Below, in pieces: positions 40,067-49,439 of a stretch of DNA of 64,000 nucleotides. The notes beneath the pieces were generated by a model. The model ran no database searches, was not told the DNA's origin, and saw only the letters and a program-made list of their open reading frames with translations. Source of the stretch: Symbiodinium natans (lineage: Eukaryota > Sar > Dinophyceae > Suessiales > Symbiodiniaceae). Within the stretch, counting starts at the first letter, position 1. Every line of letters begins with the position of its first letter. The stretch lies in contig CAJNDS010002623.1 in assembly GCA_905221605.1 (NCBI GenBank), positions 267,001 to 331,000 of the forward strand, in the 5' to 3' direction. A program made the position numbers and the translations under genes.

Positions 40067-41201
40067 CTAGATGCCGGCGACCAATTTCCACTGCTTCAGA
40101 AAGCCTGCGACCACGTTCTGGTGCTGTTCGCACTCGGTGATCAAGTCACCTGTGGTCTTCACCAGCTTCTCGAGGTCCACACTGCTGTCCGCCGGATCCA
40201 CACGGTTCATGGTAGCCGTGCTTTGTCTCAGCTTTGTGCTGAATTCCTCCAGGGTCTGCATCTTCTTGTCGATGTCCTGGCAGATCTGGGAGTACATCTC
40301 CGGGGACAGACTGAGCAGAATACTGGAGATATCGAGGCCTTCCTGGTGCAGCTTGTTGAGCTTCGGCTTGTACTGCTTAAGCAGCAGGACGTTCTTGTTG
40401 AAGGCACCCTTCATGTCCACCTCAATGCTGGAAGTGGCACCACTGCCGAAGGCATCCATCAACGAGCCCAATTCACCATCCATGGTTCCCGTCTGACTGT
40501 GCCGAGTCGTGTCGGTGGCAGAGTCTCTCTCTGTGCTCTCCTTCTGCATCTTGTAGAAGTAGCGATGCAGGAGTTTGTTCTTGTGCGGCTGCTCTTGCCT
40601 GGTGTGCTTGAACCTTTCCTCGGACTCTCTCAGGAGGTCCTGCAAGGTGTCGGCTGCCACCTGCTCTGAAAGGTTGCTTTCGTTCAGGCCATTGAGCTCC
40701 AGGATTTTGGACCTCTGCGACCAAATCTGTGAAGGCACCAACCCACACCCAACAAAAAGAAATATTACTGCAGCCAAGCCACCGGGTCATGAAGCCTTTC
40801 ACAAACTCATTCGCTTCCTCGTGTTGAACCTCCGTGTTCTTCGTCAGCTCGTTGGCCCAGTCCAAGCAGTGCATGCCACTCTGCACAAGCTTCTCCAAGA
40901 TCTTGCTCTTGCCACTCACGTCTGCTGCCTTGTAGTCGCTGAGGATCTTCGCTGCTGCTGCTCTGTGCTCGGGGGTGGCTTTCTTGGCCTTGCACTGGTA
41001 GGACAGCGAGGGCAGCAGTCCCGACAGCTGGCCTCTCTCCATGCCGATCTTGCCCACTGCTTCTGTTGGCTCGGTCTTCACTGCTTGCGACTTGGGTGTG
41101 GGCGCCTTGGCCGTCCCCTTGGCAGCGGCCTTGGGCTCCCTCTTCACTGCTTTTGCAGCAAACTTGCCCGAGGAGGTCGCAGGCTTAGCCGGCTTAGCCA
41201 T
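40067..41201 (-). CDS. transposon cargo protein, 354 aa, two exons
   Basis: Exon 1 is 41201-40783 and exon 2 is 40712-40067; the 70-nt intron is GT-AG with the dinoflagellate AG|G acceptor, and is the only GT-AG pair I found that keeps the frame. Residues 1-55 are Lys/Ala/Pro-rich (MAKPAKPATSSGKFAAKAV), suggesting nuclear or nucleic-acid binding. Then comes GQLSGLLPSLSYQCKAKKATPE (about 58-79) and an acidic helical region (95-210) with GMHCLDWANELT. From 236 there are helices such as LDISSILLSLSPEMYSQICQ and a heptad-like tail to 350. No known fold or catalytic motif is recognised. Position upstream of the transposase and same strand suggest an accessory factor, perhaps the counterpart of a CACTA TnpA; this is inference. 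Confidence 0.75.
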
Positions 41202-41440
41202 TGCAAGCAAGCGAGTTCTTCTAAAGTGGAGCACGAGGGAACCGGTACCTTTGAGCACTCTGGGCACTGATGGGATTGTCGGCCAGAGTATGTCTGGGCT
41301 TTGAAGGAGTGGCCTCCTTGTGTCGCAGGAGGCCACTCCTACACCTGATGCTGCATCCCGTACTGAGGACAAAAAAAGAAAGATAGAGAAAGAGCACCAG
41401 ACACAGAGAGAGAAAGTTTGTATACATGTTTCCACGTACA
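41202..41440 (-). promoter_or_regulatory. 5' flank of the 354-aa gene with a perfect stem-loop
   Basis: About 100 bp upstream of the start codon lies a 14-bp perfect inverted repeat with an 8-nt loop (41305-41340). No TATA box or spliced-leader acceptor could be assigned with confidence. Confidence 0.35.
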
Positions 41441-41700
41441 TATCTATACAGTTGTACACGTACATATATATATATATATATATACATATATACAGATATA
41501 GAGATATGTATGCATACACATGTATATTTCTGTGTATGTCTATTTTGGGTTATTTATCGATATATATATATATATGCTATCTGCAAATATATAGATATGT
41601 ATATATATATATATACATCAATATATATATATATATATATACATGTATTTAAGTATACACATATGATATATATATATATATATGCATACATAAACACACC
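41440..41700. repeat. TA/TACA microsatellite
   Basis: Long (TA)n, (TACA)n and GATATA stretches. Frames open through it are repeat translations. It ends in a G-run at 41701-41711. Confidence 0.85.
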
Positions 41701-41726
41701 GGGGGGGGGGGTTGTGTAGGGTGTCG

Positions 41727-42480
41727 GGTTTAGGGTCCTAGGGTCCTGAACCTTAAACCCCAGACCCTAAAGCTTAAACCTTAGAGCTTAAACACCAGAC
41801 CCCTAAACCTTAAACCTTAAACCCTAAACCCTAAATCTGAAACCCCTAACCCTAAACCCTAAACCTTAAACCTTAAACCCGACACCCTAAACTCCAAACC
41901 CTGAACCCTAAATCCTAAGCCCTAAACTCTGAACCCTATAAACCCTGACCCTAAACCCGAAACCCTAGACCCTAAGCACTAACCCCTAAACCCGAAACCC
42001 TGAGCCCAAACCCTTCAACCCAAACCCTGAACCTTGAACCCCAGACCCTAAACCTTAAACCTTAAAGCTTAAACGCCAGACCCCTAAACCTTAAACCTTA
42101 AACCCTAAACCCTAAATCTTAAACCCCTAACCCTAAAAAAACCTAAACCTTAAACCTTAAACCCGACACCCTAAACTCCAAACCCTGAACCCTAAATCCT
42201 AAGCCCTAAACTCTGAACCCTAAACCCTGACCCTAAACCCGAATCTAGACCCTAAGCACTAACCCCTAAACCCGAAACCCTGAGCCCAAACCCTTCAACC
42301 CAATCCCTGGACCCTAAAGCCTAAGCATAAAACCCCAAACCCTGAAGGCCTAAACCCTTAACCCCGAACCCTAAACCCTAACCCCTAAGGCCTAAACCCG
42401 GCAACAGGAACCCGAGACCCCAAACCCTGAGGCCTCAAGCCTTAACCCTAAACCCTAAACCCTAGACCCTAGGGTCTACC
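41727..42480. repeat. degenerate CCCTAAA array with a 284-bp internal duplication
   Basis: Units drift among CCCTAAA, CCTTAAA, CCCCTAAA, CCCGAAA and CCCTGAA. The ordered set GACACCCTAAACTCCAAACC...TGAGCCCAAACCCTTCAACCC appears from about 41881 and again from about 42165, so a block of some 280 bp was duplicated after the units had diverged. Confidence 0.85.
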
Positions 42481-42545
42481 CTAAAGACTAAACCCTAAAC
42501 CACAAGGCCCATACTCGAAAGCCTGAAGAGTGCCACTGTCGCCGA

Positions 42546-42683
42546 AACCCGTTCAAAAAACGTTAAAATTTTTAACTTGTTTTGACATAATTTTTAACAG
42601 CCTTTTCCTTTAGTTTGCCTTCTAAATCCATGTTAAAAATTGTTAAAAAAACGTTAAAAATTTTAACGTTTTTTGAACAGGTT
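42546..42683. mobile_element. AT-rich MITE (GTTCAAAAAACGTTAAAATT) inside the transposon
   Basis: The inverted ends are about 31 bp with one mismatch: AACCCGTTCAAAAAACGTTA on the left, with its inverse TAACGTTTTTTGAACAGGTT on the right. It is a nested non-autonomous element 138 bp long, with a composition unlike its surroundings. Confidence 0.75.
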
Positions 42684-42949
42684 CCCTCGCCAGTGGCACT
42701 CGAACGAACTCCAGACACACTATTCTTTTTGCGCGCTCCACCTCGGATCTGCATGCTGCCTGAGCGAAGCTCCGGAAGATGATGCTGCTAAGCCTGGATC
42801 ACACGTGAACTGTCACGAACTGACACAAGCTGCAGAAGTCTTGACACAATCTTTGTACTTGCTTGGCTTGCATGACAAGCAGCTCTCAGCTGGTGCACCG
42901 ACGAGGCTCAATCTGTCTTCTGCTTCCTCCAAAAACAAGACACGGACAA

Positions 42950-43065
42950 ACCTTAAACCCTAAACCCTAAACCCTAAACCCTAAACCCTAAACCCTAACC
43001 CCTAAACCCTAAACCCTAACCCCTAAACCCTCAACCCTAAACCCTAAACCCTAAACCCTAAGTTT
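42950..43065. repeat. CCCTAAA tract
   Basis: About sixteen CCCTAAA units with a few CCCCTAA, inside the transposon and just downstream of the Zn-ribbon gene. The preceding 42690-42950 stretch is unassigned. Confidence 0.9.
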
Positions 43066-43089
43066 ATGCAATGCACTGCAGAGCATGGC

Positions 43090-45251
43090 TTCCACTGTAG
43101 TCCTGGGATCATGGGCATCGGCTTGCCAAAACCAAAAAAAAAAAGGAGTGCTCCTCCTCAATAGGAGAAGCCCTCCTGCAACTGAATTTAAAAGCATAAG
43201 TAGCACAGCTGGGCCTGCTGCCTCCTCGGGACCTGGTGGACCACTGGCCTGACCAAGAGGCTGCATGGATAACAAACCCGAAACAAAATCATACCCTTCA
43301 CAAAAACAAATTGCCTCCGGACCCTCATCATCCACGGCAACCGGCTGGCTGTCCCCAAGCCCTGCCGGGGAGTGGCTTGCTTGTTTGGCAGCACACAAGC
43401 AACAGGACCTCAACTATTGCTGGCCAAGGAGCATTCCGAGGCTGGCTTCGTCTTGGCAATCTTACTGGGGGGACCGGTCTCCTCATGAGCAGACAAGGGC
43501 AAAGGGCAAAAGCTTCGAACGAACTAAGAAGGAGGCCCTCCTCGACAGGAGAGCCTCCTGTGCCAACAATTCTGCATGTATCCTCGTCCGGCTCGCCATC
43601 CACTTTGGTCCAGCTCTGATAGCTCCGCATGGAGGCTGGCGACCCGTCCCTCCTCTTCTCTGCTGCTTCGCAGCTCCTGCCCCTCTTCTCTGGAGGTGCC
43701 TCGTGTGAGAGAGCACACAAAGCACATGCATGTCTCTATGCAGACACAACAGTGTAGCCACACAGTGCAGCCCAGTAGCCGGTGGAGGGTTCTTCGGGAT
43801 AACCAGGGGCCTGGCCTTGGGCTTCGGGTGCTGCTGGGCCTTGGCTTCGCGGGAACAAAGAAAACACAAGCAACACAGGAAACTCTGAAAGTCTTTCTGC
43901 CGGAAAGGCACCGCTTCGGCTTGCTCTTGGCCCTCTTGGCCTGGCTCTTCTTCCTCTTCATCACTCGGTGGCTGAAACTCCGGCTCACCGGCATCCTTCC
44001 ACCCCTTGACCTTGGCCCACCACACCTTTCGCTGCTTGCCCCTGTTCTTCTTCTTCTTCGCCAAGGTGGGCTCAATGTAGTTGGCAAACTCCTTCAGGTC
44101 CCACCGGCCTCCACTGCCCTTGCTGTAGGGATCCCAGAGGTTCTCTCGGTTGGCCGAGTAGATGTAGAGCTCACCTTAGCGAGGAGACCCTCCTATTCAG
44201 GAGACCCTCCTATACAGGAGAACCTCCTAAAAACTGCAAGGCTCAACTTGAAGGAGACCCTCCTAGAGTGAAGGAGAGCCTCCTGAAAAATCTGGATGCT
44301 GACATGTTGCACTTTGTGTTTAGGCAGCCACCCTCCCGCACATAGGACCAGTTGCGCTTGCATTTCTTGCACTTTCTCACATCGATGCCGGACATGTCAT
44401 TGGGGTCCTCGTCCCACGGGTCGTCGTCCTTCTTCCACCACTGGGAGCCTTCACCCTTCTTGTCGTGGCCACGATCCTTCCAGCTGGAGCCCCACCCCTC
44501 AGCGACAGGACTGCAGAGAACCCTGGGCAACAATCTGAGCACACAAAATGCAGCCAAAACTAATGCAGCCAAGCGACACCAGAACCAGAACCTGACTGAT
44601 GATGCCAAGACATCCCTGCTTGTGGCAGACAGAGGTCTGGGGCTGCACTGAAGGCTTTAGCTTGGGCCGAGAAGCTGGCTGGCAGGCAACGAAGCTCAAA
44701 CAACAAGTCTCACCTGCACTGCACCTCACAGCATCTCCTCCTACTCTGCATGCACTGCACACTCTCATGCATGAGACACTCCAGCAAGCAGATCTGCCAC
44801 AGAACCTCTTAAATGAAAACATGTTAAGCAAACGGAAAACACATCTGAAATTTCGTATCTACCTAAAAGTATTTCATCGGCAAATCAGAGGGTGTGTGTT
44901 CTTCTTTTAAGCTTCGAAGCCACTCGCGAAACGTGCAGGCTCTTAATGGCCTGCAGCAGGAAGTGGGAAACTTGAGCCTGAGGCTCCATGCCCACCCTTG
45001 CCACCTTTGGGACGGCTGTGCTTCCAGTCCTTGTAGCACACGTGGCAGGAGCATCTGCCGACATGATCTTCGCATGCAGTCCTCCGAGTACACAGCCTCG
45101 ATTGGCAGTGCGAGCATGGTCCTTTTGGAGCTGGTGCAGCAGGACGAGGCATCTGTTCCATGACCAGCTCGTGCAAACGAAGCACCTGGTAGTTCGGCAA
45201 GCTTCGAAGCCACTCGCGAACTTGGGCATCCGTCATCGCCCCCAGATCCAT
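43090..45251 (-). CDS. multi-exon Zn-ribbon gene(s), model incomplete
   Basis: At least three solid coding stretches are seen. 45251 to about 44990 starts MDLGAMTDAQVREWLRSLPN and has a Cys cluster (GPCSHCQSRLCTRRTAC, RCSCHVCYKDW). 44520 to about 44300 has KCKKCKRNWSYVREGGCLNT followed by KC, a C-x2-C...C-x4-C zinc ribbon, after an acidic Trp-rich stretch. 44168 to about 43880 reads LYIYSANRENLWDPYSKGSG, a Lys-rich and then Glu-rich segment. Weaker 3' pieces include KVDGEPDEDTCRIVG (about 43575-43620) and EGPEAICFCEGYDFVSGLL (about 43240-43340). Introns between them contain AGGAG hairpins. Whether this is one gene or two is undecided. No family is recognised; nucleic-acid binding is likely from the Cys pattern. 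Confidence 0.55.
44905..44940 (-). repeat. second copy of a REWLRSL-coding segment
   Basis: TTCGCGAGTGGCTTCGAAGCTT here repeats the exon sequence at about 45196-45220 that encodes VREWLRSL. It may be a duplicated exon start or a remnant. The downstream frame ends soon after. Confidence 0.55.
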
Positions 45252-45521
45252 GCCGGGGAGCCAAGCTATATAGGTTCCAGGGACAAGTCTGACCTTCTAA
45301 TTTTTGAGCCCAAACCTTCCTGCATGGAGCATAGGTATTTGCAACAGGAAGCATGCATGCAGCTGACCTGCCCTGCCATTCAAGCTCAAGGTAGGAGAGG
45401 TCCTCCTAAAGAGCTAGGAGAACCCCTCCTGCACACCAAACATGCAAGGCCGACGATTTGTGCGAGCACCTGATGCCAAAACTGCCCTATTCCAGGCGAG
45501 ACAAGATCGAGTCAAAATCGA

Positions 45522-46688
45522 TCAGTCCTCTGCCAATGCGAATTTCAGCTGCCGGGCACGATTGAAAGTGAGCTTATCCTTTTGGATTCGCTTCACTGCT
45601 TTCGCAGCTTTCTCGACATGATCGGCATACTTGGCTGCTTGAAATTCTACGATGAGTTTCTGCCTATGCTTGGACCCGTCACAGTAGCAAGCAGTCACAT
45701 ATGTCCTCGGGGGCTTCTTGGCAGTGCTCTTCCGGACGAAATGCAAGATGGTTTCCTCCTGCTGCTTCGCCTCCGCCAACTGTGCAGCTTGGACATCCAC
45801 CTCTGAGGACTTGGGCACTTCTGCTGTCTCTGCACCTGCCGGCTTCTTCTTCACCTGCCCGGCAGCAGGCTTGGTCTTCAGGGCAGCCTTCAGGACTTTC
45901 TTGCCGGTCACCCGACTCACCGGAGCAGTCAGCTCCTCGAGCTTGCCTGAGGCAAAGGCCCTCACATGGCAGCCACGACCAGCATCAAAGTAGTCCTTGA
46001 AGTCAGCTGCAGGAGGCACGTCCTCCATTTCGCCTTCCTTTTCAGGAGACACCTCCTCGCCCGAGCTCGCGATGGAGTGCAAGCTCTGCGAGGACTGCAC
46101 AGCCACGACCTCCAGCAAGTCCTCTCCATCCTCCTCTTTCTGCATTGTGCGACTGGCCGCGAGACCGTAGGCATGTCGTACCTTGCTGCCAGGGCTCAGT
46201 TCGGCCTTACTGGCAAGGCTCACTTTCTCGACCATGGGCTCGGGACTCGGCTTCGAATCCACAGCTGAAGGGCTGGCTGCTGAGCTCGCCGAGGTTGTAG
46301 AAAGCCGTCTGCATGGTTGCTCCTTGTTCGCCTTCATCACTTGCAGGACCCGCCAAACTGCTTCCGGTGTCTTCTTCCCCGAAGTCACACTTTTGCATTC
46401 TCGGACATGCTGAACACATCGCACCAACTGCTGGGCGAAGCTTTTGCAGTCGGACTTGGATGTGTGCTCGAAAACTAGCTTGCAAGCTTGAAGTAGAAGC
46501 TTCTCTGTCGGACGAGGGGTGGCCAGGAGAAGGTCTTTCAGGAAGTCTTCGAACGTCTCGATGACCTTGCTCGTGTCTGCTATCATGTACTCCGACTCCG
46601 GAGGCAGTTTGGTCAAGTTCGCACCTCGCATCAGCTTCGCAACTTCTTTCGGCGAAGCTGTGTTTTTGGCTCGCTCCTTCCCAGCCAT
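45522..46688 (-). CDS. transposon cargo protein, 388 aa, single exon
   Basis: The start is MAGKERAKNTASPKEVAKLM; an upstream in-frame extension exists but runs through an AGGAG hairpin and is taken as leader. Residues 30-125 are helical (ESEYMIADTSKVIETFEDFL; CKSFAQQLVRCVQHVRECKS). Residues 128-230 are Ser/Glu-rich and probably disordered. Residues 233-285 include a basic Lys/Ala stretch. The C-terminal 70 residues (about 318-388: RTYVTACYCDGSKHRQKLIVEF then helices with VKRIQKDKLTFNRARQLKFA) form a compact-looking domain that, from memory, recurs in dinoflagellate hypothetical proteins. No catalytic motif is seen. It could be a DNA-binding partner of the transposase. It is the first gene in the row, about 0.6 kb from the right terminal repeat. 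Confidence 0.75.
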   Translation of the reverse strand: MAGKERAKNTASPKEVAKLMRGANLTKLPPESEYMIADTSKVIETFEDFLKDLLLATPRPTEKLLLQACKLVFEHTSKSDCKSFAQQLVRCVQHVRECKSVTSGKKTPEAVWRVLQVMKANKEQPCRRLSTTSASSAASPSAVDSKPSPEPMVEKVSLASKAELSPGSKVRHAYGLAASRTMQKEEDGEDLLEVVAVQSSQSLHSIASSGEEVSPEKEGEMEDVPPAADFKDYFDAGRGCHVRAFASGKLEELTAPVSRVTGKKVLKAALKTKPAAGQVKKKPAGAETAEVPKSSEVDVQAAQLAEAKQQEETILHFVRKSTAKKPPRTYVTACYCDGSKHRQKLIVEFQAAKYADHVEKAAKAVKRIQKDKLTFNRARQLKFALAED

Positions 46689-47285
46689 GCTCTCACAAAA
46701 AAAAATCCTAGGCTGTATACACAAGCTCGAGCCGACAAGTCTGCAGGCAGAGGTAAGCATGCATGCAGTCAGAGCTATGTGCAAGCAAGGACATCTCTGG
46801 CTGTCAACATATGCATGTATACACAGGAGGTCTTCCTCCCAGCAGGGCTGCACAGAACTCTTCAGGGTTTCCTGCTTGCTCCAGCACCTTTCCCACTCGA
46901 CTAAACTCTCAAGCAAGAAGATCAATTTGGAGATACACATGAGCAGATTTTTTTCCAAGGAGGCACTCCTCGACAGGAGAGTCCTCCTATAGGGGACCTC
47001 ACCATGCAAGTCTTGCAAGGGATATGACTTTCCACCGCGAGCTGATGTTTGCTACCATGTCTTTTCACTCAGGAGGGATCCACCAACCTCAACACAAATC
47101 AATCTGCCAAGATGCAGCTGACCTCGAGCCTTTAAAATTGTGCAGGCAGAACAGGACGGCATGTAGACCCATTGTTCTTTTCGAGAGATATGTACACACA
47201 CACACATCTCCTCGGATCTGCTCCATCGATCTCGACCATTCACTTGCATGCCAGACAGTGTCTTTATGAAACATGTTGGGAAAGA
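46689..47285 (-). promoter_or_regulatory. upstream region of the transposon gene row
   Basis: The interval between the right sub-terminal repeats and the first start codon holds one AGGAG hairpin copy (46957-46990) and no supported gene. It is the likely place for the promoter and 5' leader; no specific signal was recognised. Confidence 0.35.
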
Positions 47286-47385
47286 AAAGCCCTTAATTAA
47301 CAGGTGTGATAAAACCCTTTAATTAAGCAAATAGCGCTTAAATCAAATTAACGCATAATCCCTTAACCATGATTTAAAGACTTTT
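47285..47385. repeat. sub-terminal CTTAATTA repeats, right end
   Basis: CCCTTAATTAACAGG, CCTTTAATTAAGC and related TTAA motifs mirror the left sub-terminal block, although spacing and number differ. Only the outer 26 bp are identical between the ends. Confidence 0.6.
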
Positions 47386-47397
47386 GGAGTCTCTGGG

Positions 47398-48721
47398 GAT
47401 TGTCGATGCATCCGTCTCGCGTGGCTGACTCGACCTTTGCCTTGCACTGCGGGCACTCATACGAGAAGCGTGCGATCGCCGACCCGGTCGCGACGACTTT
47501 GCCTGCGGCGACCCTAAACTGGTGTCCGCATTTCCGTCGATTGTCGATGCATCCGTCGCGCGTGGCTGACTCGACCTTTGCCTTGCACTGCGGGCACTCA
47601 TACGAGAAGCGTGCGATCGCCGACCCGGTCGCGACGACTTTTCCTGCGGCGACCGCGAACATGTGTCCGCATTTCCGTCGATTGTTGATGCGTCCGTCTC
47701 GCACGGTCGATTCGACCTTTGCCTTGCACTGTGGGCACTCATACGAGAAGCATGCGGTCGCCGACCGGGTCGCGACGACTTTTCCTGCGGCGACCGTAAA
47801 CCTGTGTCCGCATTTCCGTCGATTGTCGATTTGTCCGTCTCGCACGGTCGATTCGACCTTTGCCTTGCACTGTGGGCACTCGTACGAGACGTGTACACGG
47901 CCGTCTTTGACTTCCGTCGCAACAGCTTTGGCGCAGGCGTCGCAGCGAGCGCCACATTCTCGTCGGTTGTCGATGCAGCCGTCTCGTGTGCTTGACGCAA
48001 CCTTGGCCTTGCAGCGCGGGCAGTTGTACGAATATCTTGTGGCCGTCGACCTACTCGCGACGACCTCGCCCGCAGCCACAGTAAACTGGTGTCCACATTC
48101 TCGTCGGTTGTCGATGCATCCGTCTCGTGTGCTTGATTCAACCTTCGCCTTGCATTGCGGGCAATTGTACGAATACCTTGTGGCTGTCGGCCTACTCGCC
48201 ACGACCTCGCCCGCCTCCACAGTAAACTGGTGTCCACATCGTCGTCGGTTGTTGATGTGCCCGTCTCGTGTGCTTGATTCGACCTTGGCCTTGCAGTGTG
48301 GGCACTCGTACGAGTATCTGGCGGACGCCGACCGAGTCGCCACGACTTTGCCTGCAGCGACAGCAAACTTGTGTCCGCATTGCCCTTGGTTGTTGATGTG
48401 CCCGTCGCGAATGGTTGACTGGACCTTTGCCTTGCACCGCGGGCACTCATACAAATACCTTGTTGTTGCCAAGGAAGCTGCTACGACCTCGCCGGCAGCG
48501 ACCGTCAACCTGTGTCCACATTTTCGTCGCTTGTTGGTGCGTCCGTCCTGCGCGGTTGACTCCACCTTTGCTTGGCATTGCGGGCATTCGTAGGAATACT
48601 GTTGCCTCTTCGCTGCCGCCGTCGCTGCGACTTGCCCCTCCACCACAGCAAACCGATCTCCGAAAGCTTGGTCAGGGACCATGGCTGGACTTCCGCCGGC
48701 GTTTTGCGCGGCGCTGTCCAA
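47398..48721 (-). CDS. zinc-ribbon tandem-repeat protein, 5' part (disrupted)
   Basis: From MDSAAQNAGGSPAMVPDQ the frame holds nine 47-aa repeats of the form YECPQCKAKVES...DGRIDNRRKCGH, then FTVAAGKVVATRSA. Each has CPxC and CGH ligand pairs (C-x2-C-x20-C-x-H or similar), so each could bind one zinc. One repeat (about residues 232-279) has a variant second half, GARCDACAKAVATEVKDGR. The repeats nearest the insertion are the most alike, suggesting recent expansion at the 3' end. The last complete codons before the transposon are CIDN; the frame then runs into the element and stops. The remaining 1.5 repeats are at 37440-37674. Function is unknown. The gene is probably inactive or truncated in this allele unless the element is removed. 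Confidence 0.85.
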
Positions 48722-48850
48722 AGCAAGTTTCCTGGGCGCGGCTCCCCCTTCATGCAGGTCAACGCTACGTGCTGTGCACGCCAGACATTCGTCGCTGGTC
48801 GTCTCGGCCTTCTGGGCGCCGCTCCCAGGGGTGGTTTCGGATCCCGTGCA
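48722..48850. other. 5' flank of the zinc-ribbon repeat gene
   Basis: GC-rich non-repeat DNA between the start codon and the first CCCTAAA tract (48855-48912). Promoter and leader sequences should lie here; none was identified. Confidence 0.35.
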
Positions 48851-48954
48851 GAAACCCTAAACCCTAAACCCTAAACCCTTCTTCAACCCCTAAACCCTAA
48901 ACCTTAAACCCTATGTTGGACGGCTTGGGCGTGGGCAAACCGACCCTTTGGCGC

Positions 48955-49180
48955 GTATCATATGTAAAAGATATAGTTTACAATATGCAATATGATATAT
49001 CATATAATACAATATATATCTATATATCACATATAATACATAGCATCTAGTATGCAGTATCTACTATATAGTAAATCGTATTTCGTATCTAGATATTGTA
49101 GGTTGTAGTATATATATCTATATAAACATATATTACATATTGCATATTTATATACATATGTTACATATTGCATCTTGCGT
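48955..49180. repeat. AT-rich ATATA block followed by C-runs
   Basis: Short palindromic ATATATAT, CATATTACATATTGC and similar repeats, ending at a run of about 30 C (49188-49219). Further C-runs interrupt the sequence to 49440. Frames here are low-complexity. Confidence 0.75.
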
Positions 49181-49185
49181 GCCGG

Positions 49186-49220
<35 letters not shown>

Positions 49221-49439
49221 TCCAATAGATACGCTAACCCCCCCCTCCCGGAAAGCACGCCGCTAAGCCGATACGCCGCTTCCCCCCCCTCCTCCCCCGG
49301 AAATTGTACGCCGTTCGCCCCCCCCCCCCAAAGCCTCTGGGAAATATGCCCATGCGCCGATAAGCCGTTCTCCTCCCCCCCCCTGCCTTCCCCTCCAAAT
49401 ACACCAATACGCCAAGTCCCCCCCCCCCCCCCCCCCGAC

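Larger units (their letters stand above)
38811..46990. repeat. family of AGGAG...CTCCT double hairpins (nine copies)
   Basis: Copies are at 38811-38845, 39857-39890, 41304-41340, 43144-43178, 43529-43560, 44181-44231, 44251-44284, 45392-45431 and 46957-46990. The typical form is AAGGAGGCCCTCCTCGACAG followed by GAGAGCCTCCTG, that is, two short stem-loops in tandem. The copy at 41304 has a perfect 14-bp stem, AGGAGTGGCCTCCT. All lie in introns or outside the reading frames of the transposon's genes, and none was seen outside the transposon in this window. Confidence 0.75.
37675..47397 (-). mobile_element. 9,723-bp CACTA/EnSpm-like DNA transposon with cargo genes
   Basis: The ends are 26-bp perfect inverted repeats starting CCCAGAGACTCCAAAAGTCT. 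A GA dinucleotide flanks each side (37673-37674 and 47398-47399). Sub-terminal regions are AT-rich with repeated CTTAATTA. Inside, on the minus strand in order of transcription, are a 388-aa gene, a multi-exon Zn-ribbon gene, a 354-aa two-exon gene and a two-exon Tnp2-like transposase. The 2-bp target duplication, sub-terminal repeats and transposase type all fit the CACTA group, although the termini do not read CACTA. Degenerate TTTAGGG-type arrays and a 138-bp MITE lie within it. Confidence 0.88.

Noticed and set aside
40473-40782. Read-through of the 354-aa gene's first exon into a 348-codon frame
   Set aside because: The frame after 40782 has intron-like sequence and then the wrong register. 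The 70-nt GT-AG intron restores the second exon.
41426-41719. Tyr/Ile-rich frames
   Set aside because: Translation of a TA microsatellite.
46689-47018. N-terminal extension of the 388-aa protein
   Set aside because: The in-frame extension crosses an AGGAG hairpin copy and is poor in protein-like composition. The ATG at 46688 gives a coherent start.
47400-48593. 397-codon plus-strand open frame (and a second minus-strand frame) over the zinc-ribbon gene
   Set aside because: It is the antisense of a periodic GC-rich repeat. Only the minus-strand frame from 48721 keeps CPxC/CGH ligands in every unit.
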